Source of the DNA: Bacillota bacterium
Lineage (GTDB): Bacteria; Bacillota; UBA4882; UBA8346
Assembly (NCBI GenBank): GCA_023429995.1
Contig: JAEZCE010000012.1
Location: forward strand, 62,001-126,000
Direction of reading: 5' to 3'
DNA length: 64,000 nt
Both the position numbers and the translations under genes were made by a program. This document shows positions 32,326 through 41,847 of the stretch, piece after piece; position 1 is the stretch's first letter; each line of letters starts with the position of its first letter. The notes beneath the pieces were generated by a model, which worked only from the letters and a program-made list of their open reading frames with translations, did no database searches and was not told the DNA's origin.

Positions 32326-33288
32326 ATGGAGCTCTTGCAAAAAATCAGCCGGGATTATTCAATTTCAGCAACTGCCATCAAGCCTTTTCACTCTGTCTGG
32401 AAAGTAATTGTCCCAGAGCAGACTTATATCTTAAAAAAAATAAAAGGCATTCCGGACCATTTTTCAATGATTGCCCGAATTGTGAATGAACTACATCGGC
32501 AAGGGTTAAGCCAATTGGTTCCGATATCCCTTACCCGTAATGGAGAATGCTATTTTGAATGGAACGGTGAAAATTTCAGTCTATCTCAGTGCCGCGCCGG
32601 AGAAAAACCGTCTTTTAGCACCCCGCAACATTTAAGAAGGATCGGCCGGTTCTTTGGCCAAATCCATGAATTTTCACGCCAAACTTCCTTTCCCGAAGAA
32701 CTTTATAACAGACAGGGTATCGAGGAATATCATTGTTATCACGATTTTTTAAAAAATCTTATACCGCAATTGCCTGCAAGGAGTGACTTAAACCGTGTAG
32801 ACCGAGCAGTAATCGAGTGGGGCGATTACTTTTTACAGCAAAGTCGTGAGGTTATTCAGGAACTCGAAAAATTTTCCGGACTCGACTCGCTCCTGAGTGA
32901 GGAAAAAGGGTTTTGCCATAATGACCCGGCTCCGGGAAATATCATCATGGACCATCTCCAGTGTTATTTAATTGATTTTGAATTTGTAAATTTTGATTAC
33001 TGGCTTAAAGAATTAGCCCATTTGGCAATGAGAGTATTACAGGCAACAAATTGGGATTCCAACAAATCTTCTCTCGATATTTTGCTTGAAGCCTACCACC
33101 ATGAAAGGCCTTTACTTGATGTCGAATTCAAAATTATTCCGGTCTTATTGCGTTTCCCCCGCCGTTTCTGGCGGTTTTGCCATCAACGCTATCAAGAAAA
33201 TTTGCCATGGCCGGAAAGGCGTTATCAAAACCGTATTTGGGAAATTATTTCTGAAGAAACCAAGCGCCGTCTTTTTTTTGAAAGATAA
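32326..33288 (+). CDS. CotS-family spore coat kinase-like protein (first of tandem array)
   Basis: A 320-residue CotS-type protein with a kinase-like fold. Motifs are FCHNDPAPGNIIMD (catalytic loop) and CYLIDFEFVNFDYW (metal-binding DFE), and the C-terminal FCHQRYQENLPWPERRYQNR is typical of the family. Start at ATG 32326 is preferred because a sigma-K-like promoter would begin transcription near 32281; purine-rich AAGGAAAGGA at 32301-32310 is the likely ribosome site, with somewhat long spacing. It is followed by two paralogues. Phosphorylation targets are not known. The proteins may act as structural coat components. Confidence 0.82.
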   Translation: MELLQKISRDYSISATAIKPFHSVWKVIVPEQTYILKKIKGIPDHFSMIARIVNELHRQGLSQLVPISLTRNGECYFEWNGENFSLSQCRAGEKPSFSTPQHLRRIGRFFGQIHEFSRQTSFPEELYNRQGIEEYHCYHDFLKNLIPQLPARSDLNRVDRAVIEWGDYFLQQSREVIQELEKFSGLDSLLSEEKGFCHNDPAPGNIIMDHLQCYLIDFEFVNFDYWLKELAHLAMRVLQATNWDSNKSSLDILLEAYHHERPLLDVEFKIIPVLLRFPRRFWRFCHQRYQENLPWPERRYQNRIWEIISEETKRRLFFER

Positions 33289-33333
33289 CCCTCTTCATCT
33301 TTACTTTTTCATTCAATCATTAGGAGGAGCAGG

Positions 33334-34353
33334 ATGACCATTACCACCCATTCCGACCTGCAACAAATTTTAGACCATTGGGAACTTGAACTTTATCGTT
33401 TTGAAAAGGTTCGCGATGTTTATAAAGTATACACTCAAAGGGGTTTAAAAAACCTGAAATTATCGCCCTTAGTTCCCGGGCGCATCCTGTTTGTTCACCA
33501 TGCCATCGCCCATTTAAATCAAAGGGGTTTTTTGAAAATGACTCCTTTCATTCCAACCAAAACCGGAGAGACATCAGTTTTCGATCCGAATTTCGCTTAT
33601 ACCCTGTTTGATTGGATTGAAGGACGGCAATGCGATTATCGTAATAAAACCGAATTGGTTGATTCCATGAAAGTCCTGGCAGACTTCCATCAAAAAACCA
33701 GTGGATTTACCCCTCCACCTGCTTCCAATATGCGGGATCATTTGGGGAAATGTTTAAAACATTTTGAAGAACGTTATCAAGACTTATTAAGGTTCAAAGA
33801 ATTAGCCCTCACTTTTCCCAAAGATCAATTTGCCGCTTCCTATTTAGCCAATGTTGAAGCGTATCTTACGATGGCCACCGAAGCAATTGCCAAAATGAAA
33901 AAGAGCGATTACCACACACTGGCGGAACAAGCGCGGCTCAAAAAAACTTTTTGTCATGGGGATCCGGCGACCCGTAACTTTATCCTAACACCGGAAAATG
34001 AGATTTTTATGATTGACTTTGATAGTTGCAGACTGGATTTGCCAATTATGGATGTCATTAAGTTTACCAGAAGAATCATGAAAAAATACCGCTGGCAATA
34101 TCCGGTTGCCAAATTAGTCATCGATTCCTACCAGGCGGTGAATCCCTTATCTTCCAGCGAGCTCGCCGTAATGAAGGCCGTGTTCTTTTTCCCCCAAAAA
34201 TTTTGGCGGCTGGCCATCCGCTATTTTGATCAACATGCTGCTTACGGCCCTGCAAGGCTGCTTCGAAAATTTCAAAAATATGTCCGGAATAAGGACCCTA
34301 TGGTGCAATTTCAACAACAATTTTCAAACTATCAATCACGAGGCGGCGAGTGA
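33334..34353 (+). CDS. CotS-family spore coat kinase-like protein (second of tandem array)
   Basis: A 339-residue paralogue of the preceding gene. Catalytic-loop FCHGDPATRNFIL and metal-binding IFMIDFDSCRLDLP are intact, and YTLFDWIEGRQCDYRNK is the family segment near residue 90. AGGAGGAGCAGG directly precedes the ATG. The gene follows the first copy after 45 nt and is separated from the third by 3 nt, so the three form one transcript. Sequence divergence among the copies is large, which suggests old duplications with distinct roles. Confidence 0.86.
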   Translation: MTITTHSDLQQILDHWELELYRFEKVRDVYKVYTQRGLKNLKLSPLVPGRILFVHHAIAHLNQRGFLKMTPFIPTKTGETSVFDPNFAYTLFDWIEGRQCDYRNKTELVDSMKVLADFHQKTSGFTPPPASNMRDHLGKCLKHFEERYQDLLRFKELALTFPKDQFAASYLANVEAYLTMATEAIAKMKKSDYHTLAEQARLKKTFCHGDPATRNFILTPENEIFMIDFDSCRLDLPIMDVIKFTRRIMKKYRWQYPVAKLVIDSYQAVNPLSSSELAVMKAVFFFPQKFWRLAIRYFDQHAAYGPARLLRKFQKYVRNKDPMVQFQQQFSNYQSRGGE

Positions 34354-34356
34354 GAT

Positions 34357-35400
34357 ATGGCAGATTTTGGGGCCGATTTACAAAAAGAAGATATTGAGGA
34401 AATCATTTTTCAATTTGGTCTTCAATTTAAAACATGTCAAGCTTATCGCCGAATCTGGCAGGTTAAAACGAATGAAGGAATCAAATATTTAAAAAAATCA
34501 AAGCTAAGCGCCACCGATCTCCAATTTATTGATGAAGCCCAACTGTATCTATATGGTCAGAACTTTACCAATTTGCCAAAGTTCATTCGCAACAGCCAAA
34601 ATGAACCCTTTGTTCGTTATAAGGATAATTTATATATTTTAACCCATTGGTATTTAGGGACTGAATTAGATTTCCGCATTCTGATGGATTTGAAACAAGC
34701 CTCCCGTTTTCTCGCGGATTTTCATACCAAAAGCGCCGGCTTTAAACCGCGCATCCCAAATCCCGAGCGCACTTGCTGGCTGGGATGGCCCCATAAACTA
34801 GCAGAACGGATTAAACAAATGCAGGACTTTCAGCGTCTTGCAAACCTGGAAAAAGATTCATCAATTTTTAGCCGCCTATTTTTAAGAAATTTCAGTCCCT
34901 TTTATCACCAGGCCATCACCAGTTATGAAGCCCTATTAAAATCACCTTACCATGGGGTCGCCGAGGCTGCCTCCATCAGTCTCAGTTTTTGCCATCACGA
35001 TTACTCGGGTCGCAATATACTCCGCACCTTTCAAGAGGGGCTATTATTGGTCGACTTTGATTACTGCCTGCTTGATATGAGAATTCATGACTTAATCAAC
35101 CTATTGGTGCGAAATTTAAAACACAATGGGTGGCGTTTGGAGATTTCCAATTTTATTCTCAGTGAGTATCAGACGGTAAGCAAATTAACCCAGGAAGAGC
35201 TGGAAGTGATGTATGTTCTGCTCTGTTGGCCCCAGGATTTTTGGCAAGTAGGGCTGCAATATTACTATGAAAAGTTGCCTTGGTCCAAAGAGAGGTTTAT
35301 TAAAAAACTCAACCATAAAATCTATTACCGGGCGCCCAGGAACCGGTTTCTAACCGAGTTCTCCCAGAAATACCAGATCAAATCTTTTGTGCAACTTTGA
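34357..35400 (+). CDS. CotS-family spore coat kinase-like protein (third of tandem array)
   Basis: A 347-residue CotS-like protein. The catalytic loop reads FCHHDYSGRNIL, the metal site LLVDFDYCLLDMRIHD, and the central segment THWYLGTELDFR corresponds to the family's W-x-x-G-x-x-D/R motif. It ends with EKLPWSKERFIKK, comparable to the WPERR/WSRR ends of its paralogues. The coding frame begins three nt after the stop of the second copy. A convergent terminator shared with pnp lies beyond the stop codon. Confidence 0.86.
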   Translation: MADFGADLQKEDIEEIIFQFGLQFKTCQAYRRIWQVKTNEGIKYLKKSKLSATDLQFIDEAQLYLYGQNFTNLPKFIRNSQNEPFVRYKDNLYILTHWYLGTELDFRILMDLKQASRFLADFHTKSAGFKPRIPNPERTCWLGWPHKLAERIKQMQDFQRLANLEKDSSIFSRLFLRNFSPFYHQAITSYEALLKSPYHGVAEAASISLSFCHHDYSGRNILRTFQEGLLLVDFDYCLLDMRIHDLINLLVRNLKHNGWRLEISNFILSEYQTVSKLTQEELEVMYVLLCWPQDFWQVGLQYYYEKLPWSKERFIKKLNHKIYYRAPRNRFLTEFSQKYQIKSFVQL

Positions 35401-35430
35401 ACTAACTAAGAAAACCGGTTTCATTAAAAA

Positions 35431-35452
35431 CAAAAACCTCCCCAAGGGAAGG
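35431..35452 (-). terminator. Rho-independent terminator of pnp
   Basis: On the minus strand a CCTTCCC/GGGAGG hairpin (35437-35452, one bulge) is followed by TTTTTG and a further T-run. It lies between the converging pnp and CotS array transcripts and may serve both. Confidence 0.65.
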
Positions 35453-35515
35453 CTCTATTTAAATAAAAATTAAAATATTACGGCTAATTAGGAAAACGTA
35501 AAATTGGGGTGAAGA

Positions 35516-37618
35516 TTATTCGGCTGTTTCTTCACCCAATAAAGCTTTCCGGGAAAGATTGATCCGTCCTTGCTTATCAATTTCAACGACTTTAACCATG
35601 ATCTCATCGCCAACATTGACCACATCTTCAACTTTAGCGACTCGTTCTTTGGCAAGCTGGGAAATATGGACTAAACCTTCTTTACCGGGTAGAATTTCCA
35701 CAAATGCTCCGAAATTCATTAATCTGGTTACTTTCCCCATATACGTGGCGCCAATTTCCACATCACTCGTCAGACTTTTAATGATTTGTTGCGCTTTCTC
35801 GCCGGCCTTGGCATCCACTGCCGCGATAAATACCCGGCCATCATCTTCAATATCAATTTCTGCGCCAGTATCTTCAACGATTTTGCGGATCATTTTGCCG
35901 CCGGGCCCAATGACATCCCGAATCCGGTCCGGATCAATCGAAAAGCGGATAATGCGGGGCGCATAGGGTGATAATTCTTTATGAGGTTCCGGTATCGTAG
36001 CCAGCATTTTATCGAGGATAAACAGGCGGCCTTCTTTGGCTTGGGCCAAGGCTTGCTTCAAGATCGCCCGATCGATGCCTTTCACTTTGATATCCATCTG
36101 AATGGCGGTAACACCGTCTTTGGTTCCGGCTACTTTAAAGTCCATATCTCCAAAGTGATCTTCCAGACCTTGAATATCCGTTAAAATGGCAAAATCATCG
36201 CCATCTTTAAGAAGTCCCATCGCCACTCCGGCCACTGGTTTCTTAATCGGCACGCCGGCATCCATTAATGAAAGCGTGCTTCCACAGACACTCGCCTGAG
36301 AAGAAGAACCATTGGACTCGATGACTTCGGAAACCAGCCGGATGGTATAAGGAAATTCTTCCTCACTGGGAATTACCGGCACTAAAGCTCGTTCAGCAAG
36401 GGCTCCATGACCAATTTCTCGACGCCCCGGGCTACGAACCGGACGAACTTCACCGACACTGAAACCGGGGAAATTATAATGGTGAATGTATCGTTTGGAT
36501 TGATCGTCACCTAGACCATCCAAAATCTGCTCTTCGCTGACTCGTCCCAGGGTACAGACAGTTAAAACCTGAGTTTGACCTCGGGTAAAAAGTCCCGAAC
36601 CGTGGGTACGGGGTAATAGCCCCACTTCACAGGAAATCGGACGGATTTCATTCAATTTCCGGCCATCCGGGCGGATCTTATCGACCGCAATCAAACGGCG
36701 GACTTCTTCTTTAACGATATTCTCCAAAACTTCATTCACATCGCCGGAAGCAGCCTGATATTCTTCTCCCATCGCTTCGGTGAAATGAATCCTCGTTTCA
36801 TCTTTCACCCGTTCGATTAACGCTTCTCTTTCCAACTTTTCGTTGGTCTTGATGGCTGCGGCCATTTTGGAAGTGGCAAAATCTCTCACCATTTTATCAA
36901 CTTCCGGATTCGGTTCATCCAAAACCGGTTCAATCTTGGGCTTTCCGACTTCCGAACGGATTTTTTCAATGAAAGACACAATTTCCTGGATTACGGAATG
37001 GCCAAAAAGAATAGCCTCTAAAGCGTCGTCTTCCGAAATTTCTTTGGCGCCGGCCTCAACCATCATAATTGCATCTTTGGTCCCGGCAACCGTTAACTGA
37101 AGATCGCTCTTTTCCATTTGGGCCACAGTTGGGTTAATGATAAACTTACCGTCAATTCTCCCGACTTTGACGCCTCCAATCGGTCCGGCAAACGGAATTT
37201 CTGAAATATGTAGGGCAGCCGAGGCCCCAATCATACCGGCAAGACCCGGCTCATTATCCGGCTCCACCGAGAGAACCGTGGTTGTTACCTGTACATCATT
37301 ACGAAATCCTTCCGGAAATAACGGCCGTAGAGGGCGATCTATCATTCGAGCTGCCAAGACTGCATTTTCTGACGGCCTGCCCTCTCTTTTAATGAATCCA
37401 CCTGGAATTTTGCCCACTGCATAAAGTCTTTCCTCATAGTCAACCAGTAACGGAAAGAAATCAATACCTTCCCGGGCTTTTTGGGCCATCACCGCAGTGA
37501 CTAAAACCACGGTATCACCATAGCGTACCAGTACCGATGCGTTGGCTTGTTTAGCCATCTTCCCCGTCTCTATGATGAGAGGGCGATCCGCTAAAGTCAT
37601 CTCCCATTTTTGCATCAA
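35516..37618 (-). CDS. pnp: Polyribonucleotide nucleotidyltransferase
   Basis: A 700-residue PNPase, the phosphorolytic 3'-5' exoribonuclease and polymerase of mRNA turnover. The layout is two RNase PH domains (about residues 1-220 and 300-540), a helical linker, a KH domain with IGPGGKMIRKI (about 560) and a C-terminal S1 domain (GKVTRLMNFGAFVEILPGKEGLVHISQL). The catalytic core segments RPSENAVLAARMIDRPLRPLFP and SDQSKRYIHHYNFP-like region (DDQSKRYIHHYNFP here) are intact. It follows rpsO, the normal order in Firmicutes. A CCGTG/CACGG hairpin stands just upstream of the ribosome site and may be part of post-transcriptional control. Confidence 0.97.
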   Translation of the reverse strand: MMQKWEMTLADRPLIIETGKMAKQANASVLVRYGDTVVLVTAVMAQKAREGIDFFPLLVDYEERLYAVGKIPGGFIKREGRPSENAVLAARMIDRPLRPLFPEGFRNDVQVTTTVLSVEPDNEPGLAGMIGASAALHISEIPFAGPIGGVKVGRIDGKFIINPTVAQMEKSDLQLTVAGTKDAIMMVEAGAKEISEDDALEAILFGHSVIQEIVSFIEKIRSEVGKPKIEPVLDEPNPEVDKMVRDFATSKMAAAIKTNEKLEREALIERVKDETRIHFTEAMGEEYQAASGDVNEVLENIVKEEVRRLIAVDKIRPDGRKLNEIRPISCEVGLLPRTHGSGLFTRGQTQVLTVCTLGRVSEEQILDGLGDDQSKRYIHHYNFPGFSVGEVRPVRSPGRREIGHGALAERALVPVIPSEEEFPYTIRLVSEVIESNGSSSQASVCGSTLSLMDAGVPIKKPVAGVAMGLLKDGDDFAILTDIQGLEDHFGDMDFKVAGTKDGVTAIQMDIKVKGIDRAILKQALAQAKEGRLFILDKMLATIPEPHKELSPYAPRIIRFSIDPDRIRDVIGPGGKMIRKIVEDTGAEIDIEDDGRVFIAAVDAKAGEKAQQIIKSLTSDVEIGATYMGKVTRLMNFGAFVEILPGKEGLVHISQLAKERVAKVEDVVNVGDEIMVKVVEIDKQGRINLSRKALLGEETAE

Positions 37619-37802
37619 CTCAAACCTCCTTCAAACTTCCGTGAGTCCAAAAACACGGATCTTTTTTCATTTTAATATTGCTAACAGTTATTAGGATAAA
37701 AATTGCAACCAATCGTTAAAAAACAGCTTTTAAAAGCCTATTGATTGTCATTGATAGCGAATAACTGATAACTATCCATAGTATATCCCTTTATATAGAA
37801 AG

Positions 37803-37823
37803 AAAAGCGGGTAACCCGCTTTT
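37803..37823 (-). terminator. Hairpin terminator after rpsO
   Basis: A perfect stem AAAAGCGGG/CCCGCTTTT (37803-37823) directly follows the rpsO stop codon. On the minus strand the stem's own T-run continues as CTTTC. It may be a partial terminator or an RNase-processing site between rpsO and pnp. Confidence 0.7.
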
Positions 37824-37827
37824 CCGA

Positions 37828-38094
37828 CTATTTCCGGAGACCTAATCTTTCGATGATTGCCCGATAACGCTCAATATCTTTTTGATTCAGATAATTTAAT
37901 AAACCGCGCCGTTGACCGACCATTTTTAACAGGCCGCGTCTTGAATGATGGTCTTTTTTATGGACCTTAAGATGCTCGGTTAAATAATTGATCCTCTCAG
38001 TAAGAATAGCGATTTGTACCTCCGGCGAACCGGTGTCGCCCTCATGTAAATGATACTTCGAGATAATCTCTTGCTTTTTTTCCAATGTCAGCAT
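37828..38094 (-). CDS. rpsO: 30S ribosomal protein S15
   Basis: An 88-residue S15 protein, a primary 16S rRNA binder of the small-subunit platform. The conserved segments are GDTGSPEVQIAILTERI, LKVHKKDHHSRRGLL and RRGLLNYL. The ATG at 38094 gives the family length and has AAGGAGG upstream; the in-frame GTG at 38106 overlaps that site. A structured leader of about 120 nt precedes it, consistent with autoregulation by S15. Confidence 0.97.
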   Translation of the reverse strand: MLTLEKKQEIISKYHLHEGDTGSPEVQIAILTERINYLTEHLKVHKKDHHSRRGLLKMVGQRRGLLNYLNQKDIERYRAIIERLGLRK

Positions 38095-38106
38095 GTTGAA
38101 AGTCAC

Positions 38107-38225
38107 CTCCTTTTTTTATAAACGCCCCCCGCCGAGGGTTCCGTTGGAGAATCGAAACTCCCAGCCAAGGGTTTTACGCGTCCGTCTATTAACTTCAAAC
38201 GGACATCAGCGCAAAACTAGAATAA
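38107..38225 (-). promoter_or_regulatory. Structured 5' leader of rpsO (candidate S15 autoregulatory element)
   Basis: On the minus strand the leader contains a GTCCGT/ACGGAC hairpin and a GGAG/CTCC hairpin within a larger CCTTGG...CCAACGG-type pairing, ending just before the AAGGAGG ribosome site. S15 leaders in other phyla are structured RNAs that bind S15. Whether this leader belongs to a known class cannot be told by eye. Confidence 0.4.
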
Positions 38226-38271
38226 TTTTACCATAAATCAATGGCACTGTAAATAAAATATCTTCAGGAGC

Positions 38272-40827
38272 CTATTCGACTCCCCGAAAATAATGTCCCT
38301 TGGTGATATCCCTGCCGGTTAAGGACTTAAAATCTTTCATGATCAATTCTTCATTCTCCAATCGTTGCCCTTTATCAATAGCACCCAAAGCGCTATGGTA
38401 TTGTGCAACAAAAGGCCCAACTTGACGGGCGCCAAAAGTCTTCAATTCCAGGCGGCAAACCAATTCTCCCGCAGTACGCAGCCTATGTAGATCTCCAAAC
38501 AGGCAAAGATCTTTGGTATTCAGGAGATGGAGCCTGCAGAACTGGTCGGTGTAAATCGGAAAATCAAGTTGCAGCCGATCTCTTAAAAAATAACGGTTTT
38601 GGCGGCACAGTCCCGGACAAGATTCATCCCCGGCGGTTTCTTTCGCGAATGACGAATGGATGGGACAATATTCCGACACCATCAACTCGAGAGGGCCTTG
38701 AACCAGGCATTCCAGCCGAAGTTCGGGACAATTCAGAGAAATCTCTTTGATCTGCTCCAAAGTCAGTTCCGGCGAGAGCGTATACTGTATGATCCGGGAA
38801 TTATTCAAGAGCGTTAATGCAGAACTATTGAAAAAATTAAAAGTGTAATTTAAGAAAATGGGTTGGGTTGTTCCATCGAAAACCCTTTGTAAAGTTCCCA
38901 AGTCGGACACCATAATTCCGTCAGCGGAAAGTTTTGAAATCATTTGCAAATAAGAAAGCCATTGCTCACACTGGCCTTCGCGGTTAATTCGGGGCATAGC
39001 GATTACCAGACGGGAGCCGGCCCGATGAGCCGTTTCGATGGAATTTACTAAAGCCCGCTCCGTCCAATGATAGCCGGAGAGCTCATCTCCTCCGACATAA
39101 ATTAAATCGGCTCCTGCTTGGGCGGCAACCGTTACACTCTCTTCATCCCCCACCCAGACGCTTACATAACGCCGAATGGATTTGCGTTCCTGATTTTCTC
39201 CGTGAAAATTGAACAATGATTGGAGATTCCTGAAAGAAACCTTCTCCCGGCGATATGCTTCCAAAGCGCCAGTCATTAATTTTTCAATGGCAACACGCCG
39301 CGCTTGATTCAGATCCCCCAGGGGCGCCATCAGATGTTCACCCATCCGGAGGTGTAATTCATTCAAGAAATAAGGGGTGTTTCCCAGCCGGCTGAGTTGT
39401 TCCCGGATGGTTTCTTTGGTAAGCGGGCGGTTTCTGGCAGCCTGCAACCGGGTTCCGGTATCGGCGGAACCCACATGACCGTCCGGATCTGAAAAAGTCA
39501 CCTGCAATGGCTGATCTAGCTCTCCACTCACCAGAGCCGAGCAGGGAATTTTTAAATTTGGATTATCCTTACCTAAAGCTTGTTGGGTCTCCCGATCGTT
39601 TTGAATCGAAAAAATTTTGAAAACCCGGTCCCCCGGGTGAAGTTTCCCGGCTCCATGGATCGAAACGGTTTCTCCCGTGACTGCCGCGGAAATCTTTTCC
39701 CGATCTTTAAAAAGCTCCCGTACCGGCGTCACGACACGCCCGCCTTGGCTTACCCAAACTTCGATTTCATCTCCCGGTTCCAAATCGGCTTGGAGTTTCA
39801 GGGTAATGCTCCCTTGTGAAGAATCGCAACCCATAATCCGCCCCAAATACACGCCCCGGTTGTTGGGCCTTCGAAAGCCCATAATATCCCGGTTACGATT
39901 TCCGCCAAAATAACCATTGCTGAATCCCCGGTTGAAAGATTGTTCAAGTTGCTGAACCTCCCGGGGAGTAACCGTAAAGGTGGTTGGATTACCGTAAAAA
40001 CGATCCAACGCCTGCCGATAGATTTTCGTAACTTGATAGACATATTCCGGACGTTTCATCCGTCCCTCTACTTTTAAGGATGTTACGCCGATCTTATGTA
40101 ACTCAGGTATATCATGGATTAAAGCAATATCCTTGGGTGAAAGCAAATAAGTTCCGGGGGTCTCCACAAGTTTTTCCCCATTGAACCCCAGCTGGTATTC
40201 CATCCGGCAAGGTTGAGCGCACCGCCCCCGATTGCCGCTACGCCCCCCAATCATACTGCTCATTAAACATTGACCGGAATAACAAACGCACAAAGCGCCG
40301 TGGACAAAGACTTCTATTTCCATGCCGGAGGAATGGACAATCGACTCAACTTCGGCCGCAGTCATTTCTCGGGCCAGGACAACCCGCTTGAATCCTAAAT
40401 TCTTCAGGAATATGGCGCCTTCATGATTATGAACCGTCATTTGGGTGCTGGCGTGTAGTTCTAAACCCGGCAAATATTTACGGGCCAAATGAATCAGACC
40501 CAAATCCTGAACGATGACGGCATCGACGCCCAGATTGTATAATTGACAGAGATATTCAAGGGCTTCCGGTAATTCGTTCTCAGCCGCCAAGGTATTGACC
40601 GTGATATAAATCTTCTTATGATGGAGATGCAAAAGGTCGGCAGCTTCCTTTAACTGCTGAAGATCAAAATTCGCCGCATTTTGCCGGGCATTAAAAAGTT
40701 TGCCGCCAAGGTAAACCGCATCGGCTCCCGCGGATAATGCCGCCAGCAGCGCATCCCAATCCCCCGCAGGCGCTAAAAGTTCTAAACGCTTTGGACTTGA
40801 TTCTAAGGTTAACATAAGAAACTCCAT
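38272..40827 (-). CDS. Peptidase U32 family protein, long form with DUF3656-like C-terminus
   Basis: An 851-residue protein of the U32 family (collagenase-like/RlhA/YrrO relatives). The N-terminal U32 TIM-barrel starts LELLAPAGDWDALLAAL and has the family signature EVFVHGALCVCYSGQCLMSS (about 174-193), then NRGRCAQPCRMEY with the cysteines of an iron-sulfur or metal site. Long U32 proteins like this carry a DUF3656 domain (from about 380) and a second barrel-like half. Family members such as RlhA and TrhP act in RNA hydroxylation, so an RNA-modifying role is as likely as proteolysis. The gene is 178 nt upstream of rpsO on the same strand. Confidence 0.88.
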   Translation of the reverse strand: MEFLMLTLESSPKRLELLAPAGDWDALLAALSAGADAVYLGGKLFNARQNAANFDLQQLKEAADLLHLHHKKIYITVNTLAAENELPEALEYLCQLYNLGVDAVIVQDLGLIHLARKYLPGLELHASTQMTVHNHEGAIFLKNLGFKRVVLAREMTAAEVESIVHSSGMEIEVFVHGALCVCYSGQCLMSSMIGGRSGNRGRCAQPCRMEYQLGFNGEKLVETPGTYLLSPKDIALIHDIPELHKIGVTSLKVEGRMKRPEYVYQVTKIYRQALDRFYGNPTTFTVTPREVQQLEQSFNRGFSNGYFGGNRNRDIMGFRRPNNRGVYLGRIMGCDSSQGSITLKLQADLEPGDEIEVWVSQGGRVVTPVRELFKDREKISAAVTGETVSIHGAGKLHPGDRVFKIFSIQNDRETQQALGKDNPNLKIPCSALVSGELDQPLQVTFSDPDGHVGSADTGTRLQAARNRPLTKETIREQLSRLGNTPYFLNELHLRMGEHLMAPLGDLNQARRVAIEKLMTGALEAYRREKVSFRNLQSLFNFHGENQERKSIRRYVSVWVGDEESVTVAAQAGADLIYVGGDELSGYHWTERALVNSIETAHRAGSRLVIAMPRINREGQCEQWLSYLQMISKLSADGIMVSDLGTLQRVFDGTTQPIFLNYTFNFFNSSALTLLNNSRIIQYTLSPELTLEQIKEISLNCPELRLECLVQGPLELMVSEYCPIHSSFAKETAGDESCPGLCRQNRYFLRDRLQLDFPIYTDQFCRLHLLNTKDLCLFGDLHRLRTAGELVCRLELKTFGARQVGPFVAQYHSALGAIDKGQRLENEELIMKDFKSLTGRDITKGHYFRGVE

Positions 40828-40938
40828 TCAAAATTAGCAGACAAAAACTGCTCTAATGTATCGTTCCGTTCAAATAGTTTCGAAAATATGGCGCGTCTAA
40901 ACGAAATTGCCAAATGACCAGTTCCATCGACGCAATCC

Positions 40939-41847
40939 TTAAAAACCCAAAAATTTTAGTATGGACGGATCAATATCCGTCAGGGTGCGGATCTCTTTGA
41001 ACCCATTCACATCACCGATTACGATGGTCGGAACCGGGCTTAGAGTATGCGTTTTTATACTAAGATCTTCAATATTCCCATGGTCACTGGTTACCAGCAA
41101 GGTGAGCCGGTTTTTGGCCAAACTCCCGGCGAGGGTTCCTAAAAAGCGGTCCAACCGGTTCAACAATGTGAGGGCTAATGAATAGTCCTGATGATGTCCG
41201 CAATGGTCCGTTTGAAAATATTCAAATAACGTAAAATCATTTTTGGCCGCCAGATTGGCAAGAATCGCCCCTGCTTCCTCCGGTTCCCAAATCGGCACAT
41301 CATAACCTCGTTCCCGCAGTTTTTCATTGGTGATGTCCTGATAAACGGATTCCCCCCGCAACAGATCATCGGGCATGCATAAACGACAATTCCCAGCTAA
41401 AGCTGCGGTAGTGGTAACGGAATGCTGCCATTTCCCCTGCTCGACGGATTCAAAATACTCCCTGGTAAAGGTATTGGCAAAAACCGCTTTGCCTCCTCCT
41501 TCGTTAATCACCTTAAAAATACTGGCTTCCCGGATGATTTTCCGCAGGGTGTAGGTGGGTAAACCGTTGATGTGACGACCGACAACGGCTGAAGCGTTTA
41601 TGCCTGTAAAAATAGTGGTCTGTCCGGTAGCGCTTTGGGGTAATCCCGGTATATCCAGGGAAGCATCGGTCGGACATAGAATCATATTCGGATGATGAAT
41701 CCCTTTTCCAATGGCGGATGCGGTTAAAGAAGCGCCGGATAATAATTCTCTCAAAAAAGGAGTTTTTGCGCTCATTAAGGGATTGGTGGCGGGATCCTCA
41801 TTACCAAGTCCCAAACCGTCAATGAAAATCATCAAGATCCCCAACAA
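40939..41847 (-). CDS. Alkaline-phosphatase-superfamily metalloenzyme (phosphoglycerate mutase-like)
   Basis: A 302-residue enzyme with the alkaline-phosphatase/iPGM metal-binding core. Motifs are FIDGLGLG at the N-terminus (metal Asp), LPQSATGQTTIFTG (nucleophile Ser or Thr region, about 75-88), FEYFQTDHCGH and VTSDHGNIEDLSIKTHT (metal His/Asp). It is shorter than full iPGM (about 510 residues) and lacks the separate transferase insert, so it is not likely to be a normal iPGM. The protein starts inside the end of the DUF421 gene, so the two genes are coupled. The substrate is not known. Confidence 0.78.
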   Translation of the reverse strand: MLGILMIFIDGLGLGNEDPATNPLMSAKTPFLRELLSGASLTASAIGKGIHHPNMILCPTDASLDIPGLPQSATGQTTIFTGINASAVVGRHINGLPTYTLRKIIREASIFKVINEGGGKAVFANTFTREYFESVEQGKWQHSVTTTAALAGNCRLCMPDDLLRGESVYQDITNEKLRERGYDVPIWEPEEAGAILANLAAKNDFTLFEYFQTDHCGHHQDYSLALTLLNRLDRFLGTLAGSLAKNRLTLLVTSDHGNIEDLSIKTHTLSPVPTIVIGDVNGFKEIRTLTDIDPSILKFLGF

